From: UMGS1696 sp964623635
GTDB taxonomy: Bacteria > Bacillota > Clostridia > Oscillospirales > CAG-272
DNA length: 64,000 bases
NCBI GenBank assembly: GCA_964623635.1
Contig: CAZUUA010000001.1
Location: 127,910-191,909, forward strand
Reading direction: 5' to 3'
The position numbers and the translations under genes are program-made. Shown piece by piece: positions 15,840 to 25,324 of the stretch (the first letter of the stretch is position 1; every line of letters starts with the position of its first letter). Under the pieces are notes generated by a model. It was not told where the DNA came from. It worked only from the letters and a program-made list of their open reading frames with translations, and did not search any database.

Positions 15840-16087
15840 GACTATAATAAGATTTATTTGTGGAAATTTGTAAATATTTTTTGTCGAAAGAGGAGGCCAA
15901 AAAACGGAAATTTTGTGTTCGCATCGATTTATGTCAAAAAAGTTCGACACAGCATTAATGATTTAATTAGTGAAAGATGCATATGCTAATGCAACATAAA
16001 TTGACAATCGAAAACGCATAAAAATCGAAAGTCAAACAAAGCGATCCTGCGCCGTGGAAAGCGTTTTTGCGGTGTAGGAGCTGCCGT
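15840..16087. other. AT-rich intergenic stretch without a recognised gene
   Basis: It lies between the MarR promoter and the end of sbcC. I see no coding frame with a ribosome site and no convincing terminator for sbcC, only scattered short inverted repeats. Confidence 0.5.
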
Positions 16088-18916
16088 TCACGTGCCGGTG
16101 ACGATCTGGACGGTGCTGCAGCCGGTACGATCACGGCGGACGATCACCTGCCGGTCGATCCGTTCCCGCAGCTGGGACACATGGGAGATGATACCGATGA
16201 GCCGACAGCCCTCCGACAGCTGGGACAGGGTCGTGATGGCACCTTCCAGCGAGGCACTGTCCAGGGAACCAAAGCCTTCGTCTAAAAACATCGCATCGAT
16301 CCGCACACCGCCGGACACCGATTCCGTCTCGTCGGCAAGCCCCAGTGCCAGAGACAGAGACGCCTTGAATGCTTCGCCGCCGGACAATGTGCGCACGTTC
16401 CGGGTGGTGCCGTTGTAGTGATCGGCCACGTTCAGCTCCAAGCCGGATCGGGTCTGGATATTGTCAGCCGTCTCCTGCCGCAGTAGCTCATACCGTCCGT
16501 CCGTCATGGCAAGCAGCCGCAGATTGGCACGCCGCAGGACCTGGTCGAACAGGTGCAGCTGGGCAAAGGTCTCCAGGTTGATCTTTTCCTGTCCCGTCAG
16601 CGAACCGGACGCCGTGTCCGAAAGCCGCTTCTTTTTGCGCCAATCCTGTTCGGCCTTGGTATACGCCGCCACGTAGTCGGGCAGCTTGTCGCACACGTCC
16701 TGCCGCACACGGAGCCGGTTGGCAAGCATACTTTCCTGACGCCGCAGATCTCGCAGTGCCGCATCACCGGCTTCTCTTTGGGTCTGCAGCGTAGGCAGCA
16801 GATGGGCAATATTTCCTTCGACCTGTGCGGTCAGTGTCGCCACCTGTGCGGCTGTGGCAGCGACAGAGCGTTCGTCCTCCGCTTGCTTTTTTTCGAGACG
16901 CTTGCAGGTCAGCTCGATCTCCTCCGCTTCTGCCCCAAGGGTCAAAAAACGCTTTTCCAGCTCGTCCACCGGCAGCTCCGGTACCTGTGCGGACAGCGTG
17001 GCGATCTGCCCCAATAGGCTGCCGTGTTCCGCTTCCCGGGCAGAGAGTTCCGCTTCTCCATCCTGAAACCGTTTGGTCGCATCGGCAAGCTGTGCTTCTC
17101 CCCGTGCCACGCAGTCCACCAGATCCTGGTATCGATCGGCGGCCCTTTTCAGCTTGGCAAGCTGCGTGGTCGCCTTGTCCTGTGCCGTCGTCAGTGCATC
17201 CAGATCGGCTCTGGTACGGGCACACAGGGCATTGGCACCGGTCGGGTCGTACCAGACAAGGGCAGTGGTGTCTTCGTCCCACAGAAGCGCCGCCTGTTCC
17301 CGAAAGGCTGCCATGGCTTGTTCGCTGTTCCCACGCTGGATACCGGCTCGTCCGGAAGCGTCCACCGCATCGCTGTCGGCCTTCTCTTTGACCTTCTGTG
17401 CCTTTTGCAGCTGGGCATCGGTGGGAATCGTACCATCGTGAGAAAAGGGTGCCGGATGGTTGGTGGAGCCACAGACCGGGCAGGGCTTCCCATCCTGTAG
17501 AGCCTGTGCTAAGATCCCGGCTTGTCCATCCAAATACGCCTGCTGCAGCTGCTTGTAGTTTTCCTCTGCCTGCAGTGCCAGCTCTCGTTTTTGCTTGTAG
17601 ACCGTTGCTGCCGCTTCCCAGAGAGATACCGCATTCTGCCAGGTCTCCCAAGTGGTGAGCAGTGCCTGATAGGACTGTTTGCGGTGCTCTCCACGCTGCC
17701 AGGCCGCTTCGGTCTCTCCCAGTATCATCCGTGCCTGTCTGGCGTTTTCCGTCTCCTGTCGCACGTGGGATAGCTTTTCTTCGATATTACCAAGTCTTTT
17801 GTGCAGGGCTTCCTGTGCCGTTCTGTGGTCGGTGATCGTTTGTGCCAGCGCTTCGGTACGTTCTCGGACACCGGCCAGCTCTCTGCACAAAGGCAGCAGC
17901 GTTTCCAGCCGGGCAGCTTCCTGTCGCTTTTCGGTGGCTTCCGGCAGACGCTGGCAGGCCTTTTGCCATTGGGCATAGGAGCGTGCATGGCTTTCCACAG
18001 CGGCATTGTGACCCTTTTCGGCAGCGTCCTTTTGGGTCAGCAGTGCCTTGTCCCCTTCGGCCTGGGTGATCTGCACGGTCAGGGCATTCTGACCTTCCTC
18101 CGCTTCGTGTACAGCCGCTTCCATTTTGGTCAGCTCCGCCTGGTCTGCCTCAACCATATCGGTCAGCGTGGCGGCAAGCTCGTCCCGGTGGAGCAGTGGC
18201 TCACGCAGTACCTCCGGCAGTACCGCACCCGGTTCCTGCAGTCGGTCTGTGAGCTGACGCAGTGCATTGCCGGTCTCCTCGTAACGGGTCTTGGCAAGGG
18301 TCGTTTCTGCCTGCAGCCGTTCGGTGAGCCGGGCATACAGATGGGTGCCGAACAGCTTTCGGAGCAGGAGCAGTCTGTCCTCTGTCTTGGCGAACAGGAT
18401 GTCCCGGAATTCTCCTTGGGCGATCATGGCGCATCCCCGGAATTGGTCCCGGGTCAGACCCAGCAGCGTCTCCACCGCATGGGTCACGTCCTTGCCCTTG
18501 GTGACAGGCGCTATGGTCGGGTCGTCCAGACAGATCATATCTGCATCCGACGAACGGGAAAAGGTGCGCTCCCCGGATCGACTGACCCGTTCCCTACCCA
18601 GCACCCGCTTGATGTACCAGCGCTTGTTTTGACAAAGGAAGGTCAGCTCCACATAAGTGCTCTCACCCGGCTCTGCCGAACGACTGCGGAGCATGGGAAC
18701 GCTTCTGGCACCGGTATCCTTTTCCTTGGTGTTTTGACTGCCGCCGCTGGGTTCGCCGTACAGGGCAAAGGTGATGGCGTCAAAGAGCATGGTCTTCCCG
18801 GCGCCGGTCTCTCCGGTGATCAGATAGAGCCCCTTGTCCCCCAGAGCAGCAAAGTCCACGGTGGTCTTGTTGGTATAGGGACCAAAGGCAAAGAGGGTCA
18901 GCTTCAATGGTCGCAT
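16088..18916 (-). CDS. sbcC: Exonuclease SbcCD ATPase subunit SbcC
   Basis: 942-residue SMC-like ATPase that works with SbcD to cut hairpins and blocked DNA ends. The Walker A motif GETGAGKT is near residues 35-42. Long coiled coils flank a zinc-hook motif CPVC near residue 477. The C-terminal lobe has the ABC signature (TLSGGEAFKASLSLALGLAD) and Walker B MFLDEGFGSLD near residue 880. It overlaps sbcD by 13 bases, so the two are translationally coupled. Length is in the normal range for the family. Confidence 0.95.
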   Translation of the reverse strand: MRPLKLTLFAFGPYTNKTTVDFAALGDKGLYLITGETGAGKTMLFDAITFALYGEPSGGSQNTKEKDTGARSVPMLRSRSAEPGESTYVELTFLCQNKRWYIKRVLGRERVSRSGERTFSRSSDADMICLDDPTIAPVTKGKDVTHAVETLLGLTRDQFRGCAMIAQGEFRDILFAKTEDRLLLLRKLFGTHLYARLTERLQAETTLAKTRYEETGNALRQLTDRLQEPGAVLPEVLREPLLHRDELAATLTDMVEADQAELTKMEAAVHEAEEGQNALTVQITQAEGDKALLTQKDAAEKGHNAAVESHARSYAQWQKACQRLPEATEKRQEAARLETLLPLCRELAGVRERTEALAQTITDHRTAQEALHKRLGNIEEKLSHVRQETENARQARMILGETEAAWQRGEHRKQSYQALLTTWETWQNAVSLWEAAATVYKQKRELALQAEENYKQLQQAYLDGQAGILAQALQDGKPCPVCGSTNHPAPFSHDGTIPTDAQLQKAQKVKEKADSDAVDASGRAGIQRGNSEQAMAAFREQAALLWDEDTTALVWYDPTGANALCARTRADLDALTTAQDKATTQLAKLKRAADRYQDLVDCVARGEAQLADATKRFQDGEAELSAREAEHGSLLGQIATLSAQVPELPVDELEKRFLTLGAEAEEIELTCKRLEKKQAEDERSVAATAAQVATLTAQVEGNIAHLLPTLQTQREAGDAALRDLRRQESMLANRLRVRQDVCDKLPDYVAAYTKAEQDWRKKKRLSDTASGSLTGQEKINLETFAQLHLFDQVLRRANLRLLAMTDGRYELLRQETADNIQTRSGLELNVADHYNGTTRNVRTLSGGEAFKASLSLALGLADETESVSGGVRIDAMFLDEGFGSLDSASLEGAITTLSQLSEGCRLIGIISHVSQLRERIDRQVIVRRDRTGCSTVQIVTGT

Positions 18917-20097
18917 GGATCGGCCTCCTCTCCAAGTAGTTTACAAATGTAGTTGTAGTCTTCATCGGTCAGGTTTGTGTCGTTCTGCCGGGCAAAAAAT
19001 GCGGCAAACACCCTGTCCGGTGTCAAAACTTCACCGGCGCTGGCAGGCGTATCGGCGGCAGTGATGACAGCGCTTTGTCCCTTGTATTGCAGCTGCACCA
19101 CATGGGGATACACCGTGCTCAGCTTCGCCATGGCGTCCGGCACCGGTGTGTCTTCGTCCAAGAGAATGCGGAGATAATCGTCACGGTGAGGGCAGCTTTC
19201 CCGGTAGTCCAGCCGGATCAGGTCGTCGTAGGTGCCTTCGATGGTGGCTAGGGTACGGGTCAGACCGGCAGGCACCGGCAAAAAGGTGGTGTGAAGTCCA
19301 TCGGTGGTGTCCAGCAAAATGCACCCTTTCTCGTCGGTTTCCGAAAAGGCGTAGGGCATCAGGGTACCACAGTAGCGGAGGTTCTCCTGCCCTGCTACAG
19401 TCTGGGCCCGGTGCAGATGTCCCAGCGCCACATAGTCAAAGTCGGCAAAGAGGGCAGCATCGATGGCGTCCAGGGTTCCCACCAGCGGCACCTCTTCGGA
19501 ATCCGAGCGGACAGCGCCGGTGATGAATTGGTGGCATACCAGGATGTTGTAGCCGTTTTTGGACAGCGTGAGCCGGGACAGCACAGCCGCCATGGCATCG
19601 GTGTAGGACAGTGCGTGGCTGTCCTCGACGGCATCGGTATCCGCTTCTTCGCTTGCTTCCCTTGCATCCAAGCCCAACGCCAGACGCACGTGGATGGGCT
19701 TGAGAAAGGGCAGCAGATGGATGTAGACCCGTTCGGTGTCGGTTTCAAGGGGAATGGTGCGGATCTGCCCATCGTACACGGGTGAAAAATAGATATCGCT
19801 TTTCTCAAATAGTTCGCTACCAAAGGCGATCCGTTCCGGGGAGTCGTGGTTGCCGCTGATGGCGAACAGGGGAATGTGCGCATCGTGGAGCCGGTTGAGA
19901 AAGCCGTCGAACAGTGCGACCGCTTCCACAGGTGGTACAGACCGGTCGTAGATGTCCCCGGCCAACAGGATCCCCTGTACCTGTTGTTCGATGGCCGTAT
20001 CGACTACCCACGAAAGCAGGGCAGCCTGTTCGGCAAGGAGTCGGAATTCGCCGATCCGCTTTCCCAGGTGCAGGTCGGCTATATGGAGAAGACGCAT
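18904..20097 (-). CDS. sbcD: Exonuclease SbcCD nuclease subunit SbcD
   Basis: 397-residue Mre11-type phosphoesterase. Metal-binding residues are visible: Asp8 and His10 in HIADLHLG, Asp48 in AGDIYD, and Asn83-His84-Asp85 in GNHDSPER. The DNA-capping domain (about 270-360) follows. It lies 23 bases downstream of an AraC-type gene on the same strand, so the two may be co-transcribed, and it overlaps sbcC. Confidence 0.95.
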   Translation of the reverse strand: MRLLHIADLHLGKRIGEFRLLAEQAALLSWVVDTAIEQQVQGILLAGDIYDRSVPPVEAVALFDGFLNRLHDAHIPLFAISGNHDSPERIAFGSELFEKSDIYFSPVYDGQIRTIPLETDTERVYIHLLPFLKPIHVRLALGLDAREASEEADTDAVEDSHALSYTDAMAAVLSRLTLSKNGYNILVCHQFITGAVRSDSEEVPLVGTLDAIDAALFADFDYVALGHLHRAQTVAGQENLRYCGTLMPYAFSETDEKGCILLDTTDGLHTTFLPVPAGLTRTLATIEGTYDDLIRLDYRESCPHRDDYLRILLDEDTPVPDAMAKLSTVYPHVVQLQYKGQSAVITAADTPASAGEVLTPDRVFAAFFARQNDTNLTDEDYNYICKLLGEEADPCDH

Positions 20098-20120
20098 GAT
20101 AGGATCCTTTCTGCATTTGT

Positions 20121-21047
20121 TTATAGGAGGTGCTGCGAGCGGCTGCGGTACATTCCCGGCGGCATACCGATCTTGCGCTTGAACAGCCGGGTGAAGTACA
20201 GCACATCGCTGTAGCCACAGGCGGCACTGATCTCGGAGATGCTTTGTGAGGAGCCAAGGAGCAGGTCACAGGCGTGCTGCATCCGCAGAGCGATCCGGTA
20301 TTCGCTGGGAGACAGTCCCGTCTGCTGGTGGAACACGGTGCGGTAGCGGCTCTCACTGAGATGCTCCATGGCGGCCAGCGTACTAAGCGGTGTGTTTTCC
20401 AGAAAATGACTGTGGAGCCAGGCGATGGTGGAGAGGGTACGTTCCGTGGTGTGGCTACCGGTGGAGACCGCACGGGACAGAGAGACCAATATCCCCGTCA
20501 GCTCCGCAGCACAGGCATCGTCAAAGCCCCGGCGTCGATCGGTGAATTCGTCGAACAGCCGCTCAAAGGCATGGGGCAGTGCGGTGATCGCTTGGCTGTT
20601 TTCGGCTCCGGTGGTATAGATCATGCCGGGCTCTAAGTGCAGTCGGGTCAGCAGTCGACCAGCGTGAAAGCCGGTGAAGTGGACCCAATAATACTGCATT
20701 TCCTGTGGTGTGTCCTGCGATACGGCCGTGGCACCGGAAGCATCCGTGGCGGTCACATTCGTCCACGACAGATCGGTGGCCGGATAAAAGTAGCGGTATG
20801 GCGTGCGTGGCTTGGTCAGGAGAAAATCACCGGCGTGCATCTCCTGTACCTGGTCTCCCAGCCACACAGCCAGAGTACCACAGGTCACCAGCTGCAGATA
20901 GTAGTCGGCACGACCTTCCCGGTTCCAGGTGTGAAAGGGTGTGTCAAAGCAGCACAGGCCGGCACAATTGACCACCAGCGGTTCTTCATCGATCTGCTGG
21001 CTCTGTCCCGTCTGCGCAAGATCTCGGTAAAAGGAGCGGTTTTGCAT
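20121..21047 (-). CDS. AraC family transcriptional regulator
   Basis: 308-residue regulator. The N-terminal cupin-like sensing domain (about 20-150) is followed by a C-terminal double helix-turn-helix: STLAAMEHLSESRYRTVFHQQTGLSPSEYRIALRMQHA and then SISEISAACGYSDVLYFTRLFKRKIGMPPGMYR. The start is set by AAAGGATG nine bases before the ATG. An ATG nine codons earlier lacks a ribosome site. It is divergent from the sugar isomerase/oxidoreductase pair starting at 21318, the likeliest target. The sensed ligand is probably a carbohydrate but cannot be named. Confidence 0.92.
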   Translation of the reverse strand: MQNRSFYRDLAQTGQSQQIDEEPLVVNCAGLCCFDTPFHTWNREGRADYYLQLVTCGTLAVWLGDQVQEMHAGDFLLTKPRTPYRYFYPATDLSWTNVTATDASGATAVSQDTPQEMQYYWVHFTGFHAGRLLTRLHLEPGMIYTTGAENSQAITALPHAFERLFDEFTDRRRGFDDACAAELTGILVSLSRAVSTGSHTTERTLSTIAWLHSHFLENTPLSTLAAMEHLSESRYRTVFHQQTGLSPSEYRIALRMQHACDLLLGSSQSISEISAACGYSDVLYFTRLFKRKIGMPPGMYRSRSQHLL

Positions 21048-21317
21048 AGTGGTGTCATCCTTTTTGTTCTGCATGATCCCAGAGGCAGTGTTTCCTGTTT
21101 TCCACCTTCTTACAGCATATCCGTCTCAAAGCGGCGGAAACAGTCGATTTGTCCATAAAAACAAGCGGATAGGGACTTGCGTAAAAGGCGAAATTTGATT
21201 ATAGTTATTATAGCACAGTTTTCTCCAAACGGAAAGGGGTCGAACACTTTTTTTCGCACTTTTCGGAGAAATGTTGGATAAATGGATAAAAAATAATCTC
21301 CCTGTGAGGTGAAACGT

Positions 21318-22145
21318 ATGAAAAGAGCATTAAACGCTTGGACAGTCGAAGGTTCTCTGGATATGGAGCAGACCTTTGCGGCTGTGGCAAAAGCTGGTTT
21401 TGAAGCCATTGAGCTGAACGTAGACGCACCGGGTGCCGCACATGGTCTGTCCATGAACACCACCGCTGCCGACTATGCTGCGATCCGGGAGCTGTCGAAA
21501 AAGTATGCCCTGCCGGTGTGCAGCATTTCCACCTCGCTGTGGGGCGGCAAGATGGGCAACAAGGAGCAGTGGAAGGATGCAGAGGCACTTTTGTACAAGC
21601 AGATCGAAGCGGCTACCGAGCTGGGTGCTGACGGTATCCTGACCGTACCCGGCGGCATGGGTGGCACTCTGACCCTGGACGGCGCACGGAAGAACTCCAT
21701 CGCCTTCATGCAGGCCCAGAAGAACGAGATCGAAAAGCTGGGTATTTTCGTGGGTCTGGAAAACGTGTGGAACGGCTTCTTCCTGTCTCCGTACGACATG
21801 GCTTCCTTCATCGACGCCGTAGATTCTCCCAAGATCGGCGCATACCTGGATGCCGGGAATATGCTGGCCTTCTCTGTACCGGAATACTGGATCGAAGCTC
21901 TGGGCAGCCGGATCGGCAAGGTCCATGTAAAGGACTACAAGCGTGCCGGCGGTCTGAACTCCGGTGGTACCTGGGAAGACATCACCCACGGCAGTGCCGA
22001 CTGGAAGGTGATCATTCCGGCGCTCCGGGACGCTGGCTACAACGGCTACCTGGTAGGCGAAGTGTTCAAGGCCTTCCCGGATATGAGCTGGGACGACTAC
22101 TATGCCAAGGTCAACAGCGAGATCGGCACGATCTGTGCGTATTGA
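21318..22145 (+). CDS. Sugar phosphate isomerase/epimerase family TIM-barrel protein
   Basis: 275-residue protein of the xylose isomerase-like/AP endonuclease 2 fold (IolE-like). Barrel strands carry probable metal ligands in FVGLENVWN, IGAYLDAGNML and GKVHVKDYK, with EVFKAFP at the end. GAGGTG five bases upstream fixes the ATG over a GTG three codons earlier. It is followed after 92 bases by a Gfo/Idh/MocA oxidoreductase. Such pairs typically modify inositols or oxidised sugars. Exact substrate is unknown. Confidence 0.88.
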   Translation: MKRALNAWTVEGSLDMEQTFAAVAKAGFEAIELNVDAPGAAHGLSMNTTAADYAAIRELSKKYALPVCSISTSLWGGKMGNKEQWKDAEALLYKQIEAATELGADGILTVPGGMGGTLTLDGARKNSIAFMQAQKNEIEKLGIFVGLENVWNGFFLSPYDMASFIDAVDSPKIGAYLDAGNMLAFSVPEYWIEALGSRIGKVHVKDYKRAGGLNSGGTWEDITHGSADWKVIIPALRDAGYNGYLVGEVFKAFPDMSWDDYYAKVNSEIGTICAY

Positions 22146-22237
22146 GCGGAAAATAAGAAATTAGAAATTAGGAGTAAGAAGTGAAAGAAGAATCCTTCGA
22201 TCTACTTTTTACTTGTACAACATAGGAGGAAAAACAA

Positions 22238-23311
22238 ATGAAAAAGAGACTTGCTCTGATCGGCTGCGGCGGTATCGGCGAATATCACCTGAGCCACTTT
22301 ATGCAGTTCAAAGACATCGTGGACCTGGTGGGCTGGTGTGATCTGATCCCCGAAAGAGCAGAGGCTTTCAAGGCGAAGGCCGGCTGTGGGGAAGCGTACA
22401 CCGACTACAAGAAGATGCTGGACGAGACCAAGCCGGATATGGTGTTCATCGGTATTCCCCCGTACTGCCACGGCGAGATCGAATTTGACCTGATCGAAAG
22501 AGGCATCCACTTCCACGTACAGAAGCCTCTGGCGCTGGATCTGGACCTGGGCAGAAAGATCCGGGATGCTGCAGAAGCCAAGGGTCTGATCACGGCCAGC
22601 GGTTTCCAGTGCCGGTATGCCGACGACATCGTACAGCCTGCGCTGAAGTTCTGTAAGGAAAACCAGGTAGTGCTGATCGACTGCTCTCGTATCGGCAGTG
22701 TACCCGGTGTACATTGGTGGAGAAAGAAGGATCTGTCCGGCGGTCAGGCTGTGGAACAGACCATCCACCAGTTCGACATCATCCGCTACTTCATGGGCGA
22801 AGCTGGCGAACCGGTAGAAGTATTCTCCTACAACGGCCGTGGCTTTATCACCGACGAAGAATGGCCGGGCTACGATACCGACGACCTGTCCACCACCGTT
22901 GTGAAGTTTGCCAACGGCGCACTGGGCGTGATCTCCACGGGCTGCTATGCCACCTCCGGCAACAGCTTCGACTCCAAGATCGTGTTCTCCACCAGAGACA
23001 AGAGAATGGAACACCGCATTCTGGGCGACACCGTGATCTACGGCGAAGAACCCCCGAAGGCAGATGGATCCAGCGACGGCTTCATCGTCAAGGGTGACGG
23101 TGCCCTGACCGCAGCCGGTGGTGCCCTGATCTACAAGGAGACCCACGATGCAGGCGTTGCCGCTGACCGTACCTTCATCGAAGCCGTTATCTCCGGCGAT
23201 GGCTCCAAGATCCGCTCTCCCTACAGAGACGCCTTCAAGTCCGTGGCATTCACCATGGCTTGCAACAAGTCTATGGAGACCGGTATGCCTGTGAAGGTTG
23301 AACTGGAATAA
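22238..23311 (+). CDS. Gfo/Idh/MocA family oxidoreductase
   Basis: 357-residue NAD(P)-dependent sugar or cyclitol dehydrogenase. The N-terminal Rossmann motif is GCGGIGEYH (residues 9-17). HVQKPLALD carries the conserved Lys of the usual EKP motif, with Gln replacing Glu. The C-terminal alpha/beta domain includes WWRKKDLSGGQAVEQTIHQFDIIRYFMGE, with the His used in catalysis. AGGAGG precedes the ATG. It probably acts in the same pathway as the preceding isomerase-like protein and ends in a strong terminator. Confidence 0.92.
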   Translation: MKKRLALIGCGGIGEYHLSHFMQFKDIVDLVGWCDLIPERAEAFKAKAGCGEAYTDYKKMLDETKPDMVFIGIPPYCHGEIEFDLIERGIHFHVQKPLALDLDLGRKIRDAAEAKGLITASGFQCRYADDIVQPALKFCKENQVVLIDCSRIGSVPGVHWWRKKDLSGGQAVEQTIHQFDIIRYFMGEAGEPVEVFSYNGRGFITDEEWPGYDTDDLSTTVVKFANGALGVISTGCYATSGNSFDSKIVFSTRDKRMEHRILGDTVIYGEEPPKADGSSDGFIVKGDGALTAAGGALIYKETHDAGVAADRTFIEAVISGDGSKIRSPYRDAFKSVAFTMACNKSMETGMPVKVELE

Positions 23312-23326
23312 GTTAACACATAAAAG

Positions 23327-23360
23327 AAAAACGACCTCAAGTGGATTGGGGTCGTTTTTT
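23327..23360 (+). terminator. Terminator after the oxidoreductase gene
   Basis: AAAAACGACC and GGTCGTTTTT pair around a 13-base loop, with a T-run, 16 bases after the stop codon. Confidence 0.85.
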
Positions 23361-23432
23361 GATGTTGCTTTGCCACTCTATCACCATATTACGCCAACAG
23401 ATACAACGGATACATCCTATTAAAATATAGAT

Positions 23433-23454
23433 TTTATCAGATGTATCTGATAAA
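23433..23454. promoter_or_regulatory. 22-bp perfect palindrome, candidate operator
   Basis: TTTATCAGAT and ATCTGATAAA are exact reverse complements around GT. It lies just upstream of the DUF4143 ATPase remnant in AT-rich DNA. No regulator gene is adjacent. Confidence 0.5.
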
Positions 23455-23463
23455 TTTACGAAA

Positions 23464-23850
23464 TTGCCATTGAATAACAGATACAAAGCCAATCTTCGTT
23501 ATGCGGATGCACCATCGAAGCTGTATCTCCACGACCTGTTCAACTCGGTTCAGCTTAAGGATATCGTCAAGCGGAACAAGATCCGGGATGTGGATCTGTT
23601 AGACCGGATCATTGCCTATGTGATCGCCAATGTTGGAACCACATTCTCCGCATCCTCTCTTGCCAAATTTTTCAAAAACGAGCAGCGCACCGTGGCACCG
23701 GAGACCATCCAGCGCAAATTTGGCGTATACGATAACATCCGGGACAATTGTCCGAAGTATGTTGTATCTCTGGATGGGTTTGATATGAGCCGGAATGGGA
23801 GCAAGCACCGCAGCATCACAGATTTTCTCCTGGCAGAGGAATGGAATTAA
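23464..23850 (+). pseudogene. Remnant of a DUF4143 AAA ATPase, internally deleted
   Basis: 128 codons resemble two separate parts of the C-terminal half of AAA/DUF4143 proteins. LHDLFNSVQLKDIVKRNKIRDVDLLDRIIAYV...VAPETI is the beginning of DUF4143, and FGVYDNIRDNCPKYVVSLDGFDMS...LLAEEWN is the extreme C-terminus. The roughly 90 residues normally between them are missing at the ETIQRKFG joint, and the N-terminal ATPase domain with its P-loop is absent upstream. There is no ribosome site before the first codon. It is almost certainly a decayed gene. The stop codon forms part of the target duplication of the next element. Confidence 0.8.
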
Positions 23851-23932
23851 GGCATCACCGCACTGTTCATAGCTAACGCCTTGATGGCATATATACAACG
23901 CATCTGTACCATCAGAACCATGCGGTGTCGCC
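23851..23932. mobile_element. 82-bp MITE-like element with TTAA target duplication
   Basis: The left end GGCATCACCGCA and the right end TGCGGTGTCGCC are inverted repeats with 10 of 12 positions complementary. TTAA flanks the element on both sides (23847-23850 and 23933-23936). The left 55 bases are about 80% identical to 39568-39624. It encodes nothing. Confidence 0.75.
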
Positions 23933-23952
23933 TTAACAATGATTTTTTAACC

Positions 23953-25068
23953 TCAATACACCACTTCCTCTGTGCGCACGCCATCCTCTACCACGTAGGT
24001 GTGTATCGTCTCCCCATCGATCACCAGCGCTGCACCGGTGTAATAGGGCTTGCCGTCCGCATTCTTTTCCACCGGCTTGGAGCTGACGAATACCGGGAAG
24101 GCCGCATCCTTTTTGCCTTCGGTGTGGGGTGAGATCTGGTAGCAGGTGTGCATATGACCGCAGACCAGCAGGTCGATGCCCATTTCAGACAGCAGATCGG
24201 CCCAGCCCTGGTACACGTCCGATGCTACGTCAAAGGGATGCTCGAAGTTTTCCACAAAGGGCACGTGGCAGAAGGCGATCTTTTTGGTCACGCCGGGTGC
24301 CATGTATTCCGTTTCCCGATTGGCGATCATCTTTTGCAGATAGGCCGTTTCTCTGTCCCGGAAGGTGGAGAACTGGATGGTGCCGCCGTATTCTACGTTT
24401 GTATCATACTTGTCCTCGCCGCAGTCTAACACCAGACCCCACAGTCCACCCTGCCGGAAGGACCAGAAGGTCTCTCGTCTGCTGCCACGGAATGCCGTAG
24501 GACTGTAACCCGGCAAAAGCTCCGATGCCGCACCACGGGTGTCATGATTGCCACGGGAGTAGATCACCGGCTTGGTACCGGCCACAGCACCGGAAGCCAG
24601 GGCAAAGGATACCTCAAAATGGGCAATGCTGGCAGAGGAGTCGTTGATGTCCCCGTTCAGGCACAATAGATCGATGTCTCCATAGGTGCCCACATACCGG
24701 CGGAAGTTTTCCAGCGGTACCTCAACCTGTCCGTGGGTGTCGGCAAACTGGAACAGATGGATCTTGTCTCCCGTGACCGGTGTGAAGGTGTAGGTCTCCC
24801 GGATCACCTCTTCACCCTTGGGATAGTACACCGGCTTTTCCTTGTACTCCACAAAGACTACAGTATAGGCTCTTGCCTTGTCCAGTGCGGCACCGTCCAC
24901 GGGGATCTTGTGCATCTTTCCATAGTGGAGTAGGCCGCATTCTTCGTCGGTGTAGCGCACGCCGTCCACTTCGATCCAGCCGATGCCGTCGGTGGTGGTG
25001 AGGAAGAGGATCTGATAATCCTTCTCTACGGCAAAGACTGCCGGGTGAAATTTCAAATGTTCGTTCAT
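23953..25068 (-). CDS. Metallophosphoesterase
   Basis: 371-residue calcineurin-like phosphoesterase. An N-terminal beta-rich segment (about 1-110, resembling fibronectin-like domains of purple acid phosphatase relatives) precedes the catalytic domain. Metal motifs are FADTHG, CLNGDIND, SRGNHDTRG, CHVP and VCGHMHT. GGAGG eight bases upstream fixes the start over an ATG 22 codons earlier. It has no signal peptide, so it is probably cytosolic. It is transcribed alone from a strong promoter. The substrate is unknown. Confidence 0.9.
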   Translation of the reverse strand: MNEHLKFHPAVFAVEKDYQILFLTTTDGIGWIEVDGVRYTDEECGLLHYGKMHKIPVDGAALDKARAYTVVFVEYKEKPVYYPKGEEVIRETYTFTPVTGDKIHLFQFADTHGQVEVPLENFRRYVGTYGDIDLLCLNGDINDSSASIAHFEVSFALASGAVAGTKPVIYSRGNHDTRGAASELLPGYSPTAFRGSRRETFWSFRQGGLWGLVLDCGEDKYDTNVEYGGTIQFSTFRDRETAYLQKMIANRETEYMAPGVTKKIAFCHVPFVENFEHPFDVASDVYQGWADLLSEMGIDLLVCGHMHTCYQISPHTEGKKDAAFPVFVSSKPVEKNADGKPYYTGAALVIDGETIHTYVVEDGVRTEEVVY

Positions 25069-25105
25069 ATGTGTTCCTCCGGAATAGAGAATTGATGTTG
25101 GTATC

Positions 25106-25134
25106 ATTGTACCACGTTGGACAGAAGATGTCAA
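25106..25134 (-). promoter_or_regulatory. Promoter of the metallophosphoesterase gene
   Basis: Minus strand TTGACA, 17-base spacer, TACAAT, about 40 bases before the start codon. Confidence 0.8.
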
Positions 25135-25324
25135 TTGGTTTGCGAAAATGGGAATCCATTATCCACGGGGAAAATGTAAAAATAGACAAAAATAAGAACA
25201 AAAGATTGTATGATCTGCGCACAGACGATGATTTCTGGTTTTGCTACAATAATAGTACAATATAGAGTTGTTATAAAATACATTTCACTATGGATTTGCG
25301 CAAGATGCATCACAGAAGAACATC

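Noticed and set aside
16088..18916. SMC-like phage or defence ATPase
   Set aside because: The zinc hook, length and overlap with a clear SbcD nuclease identify ordinary SbcC.
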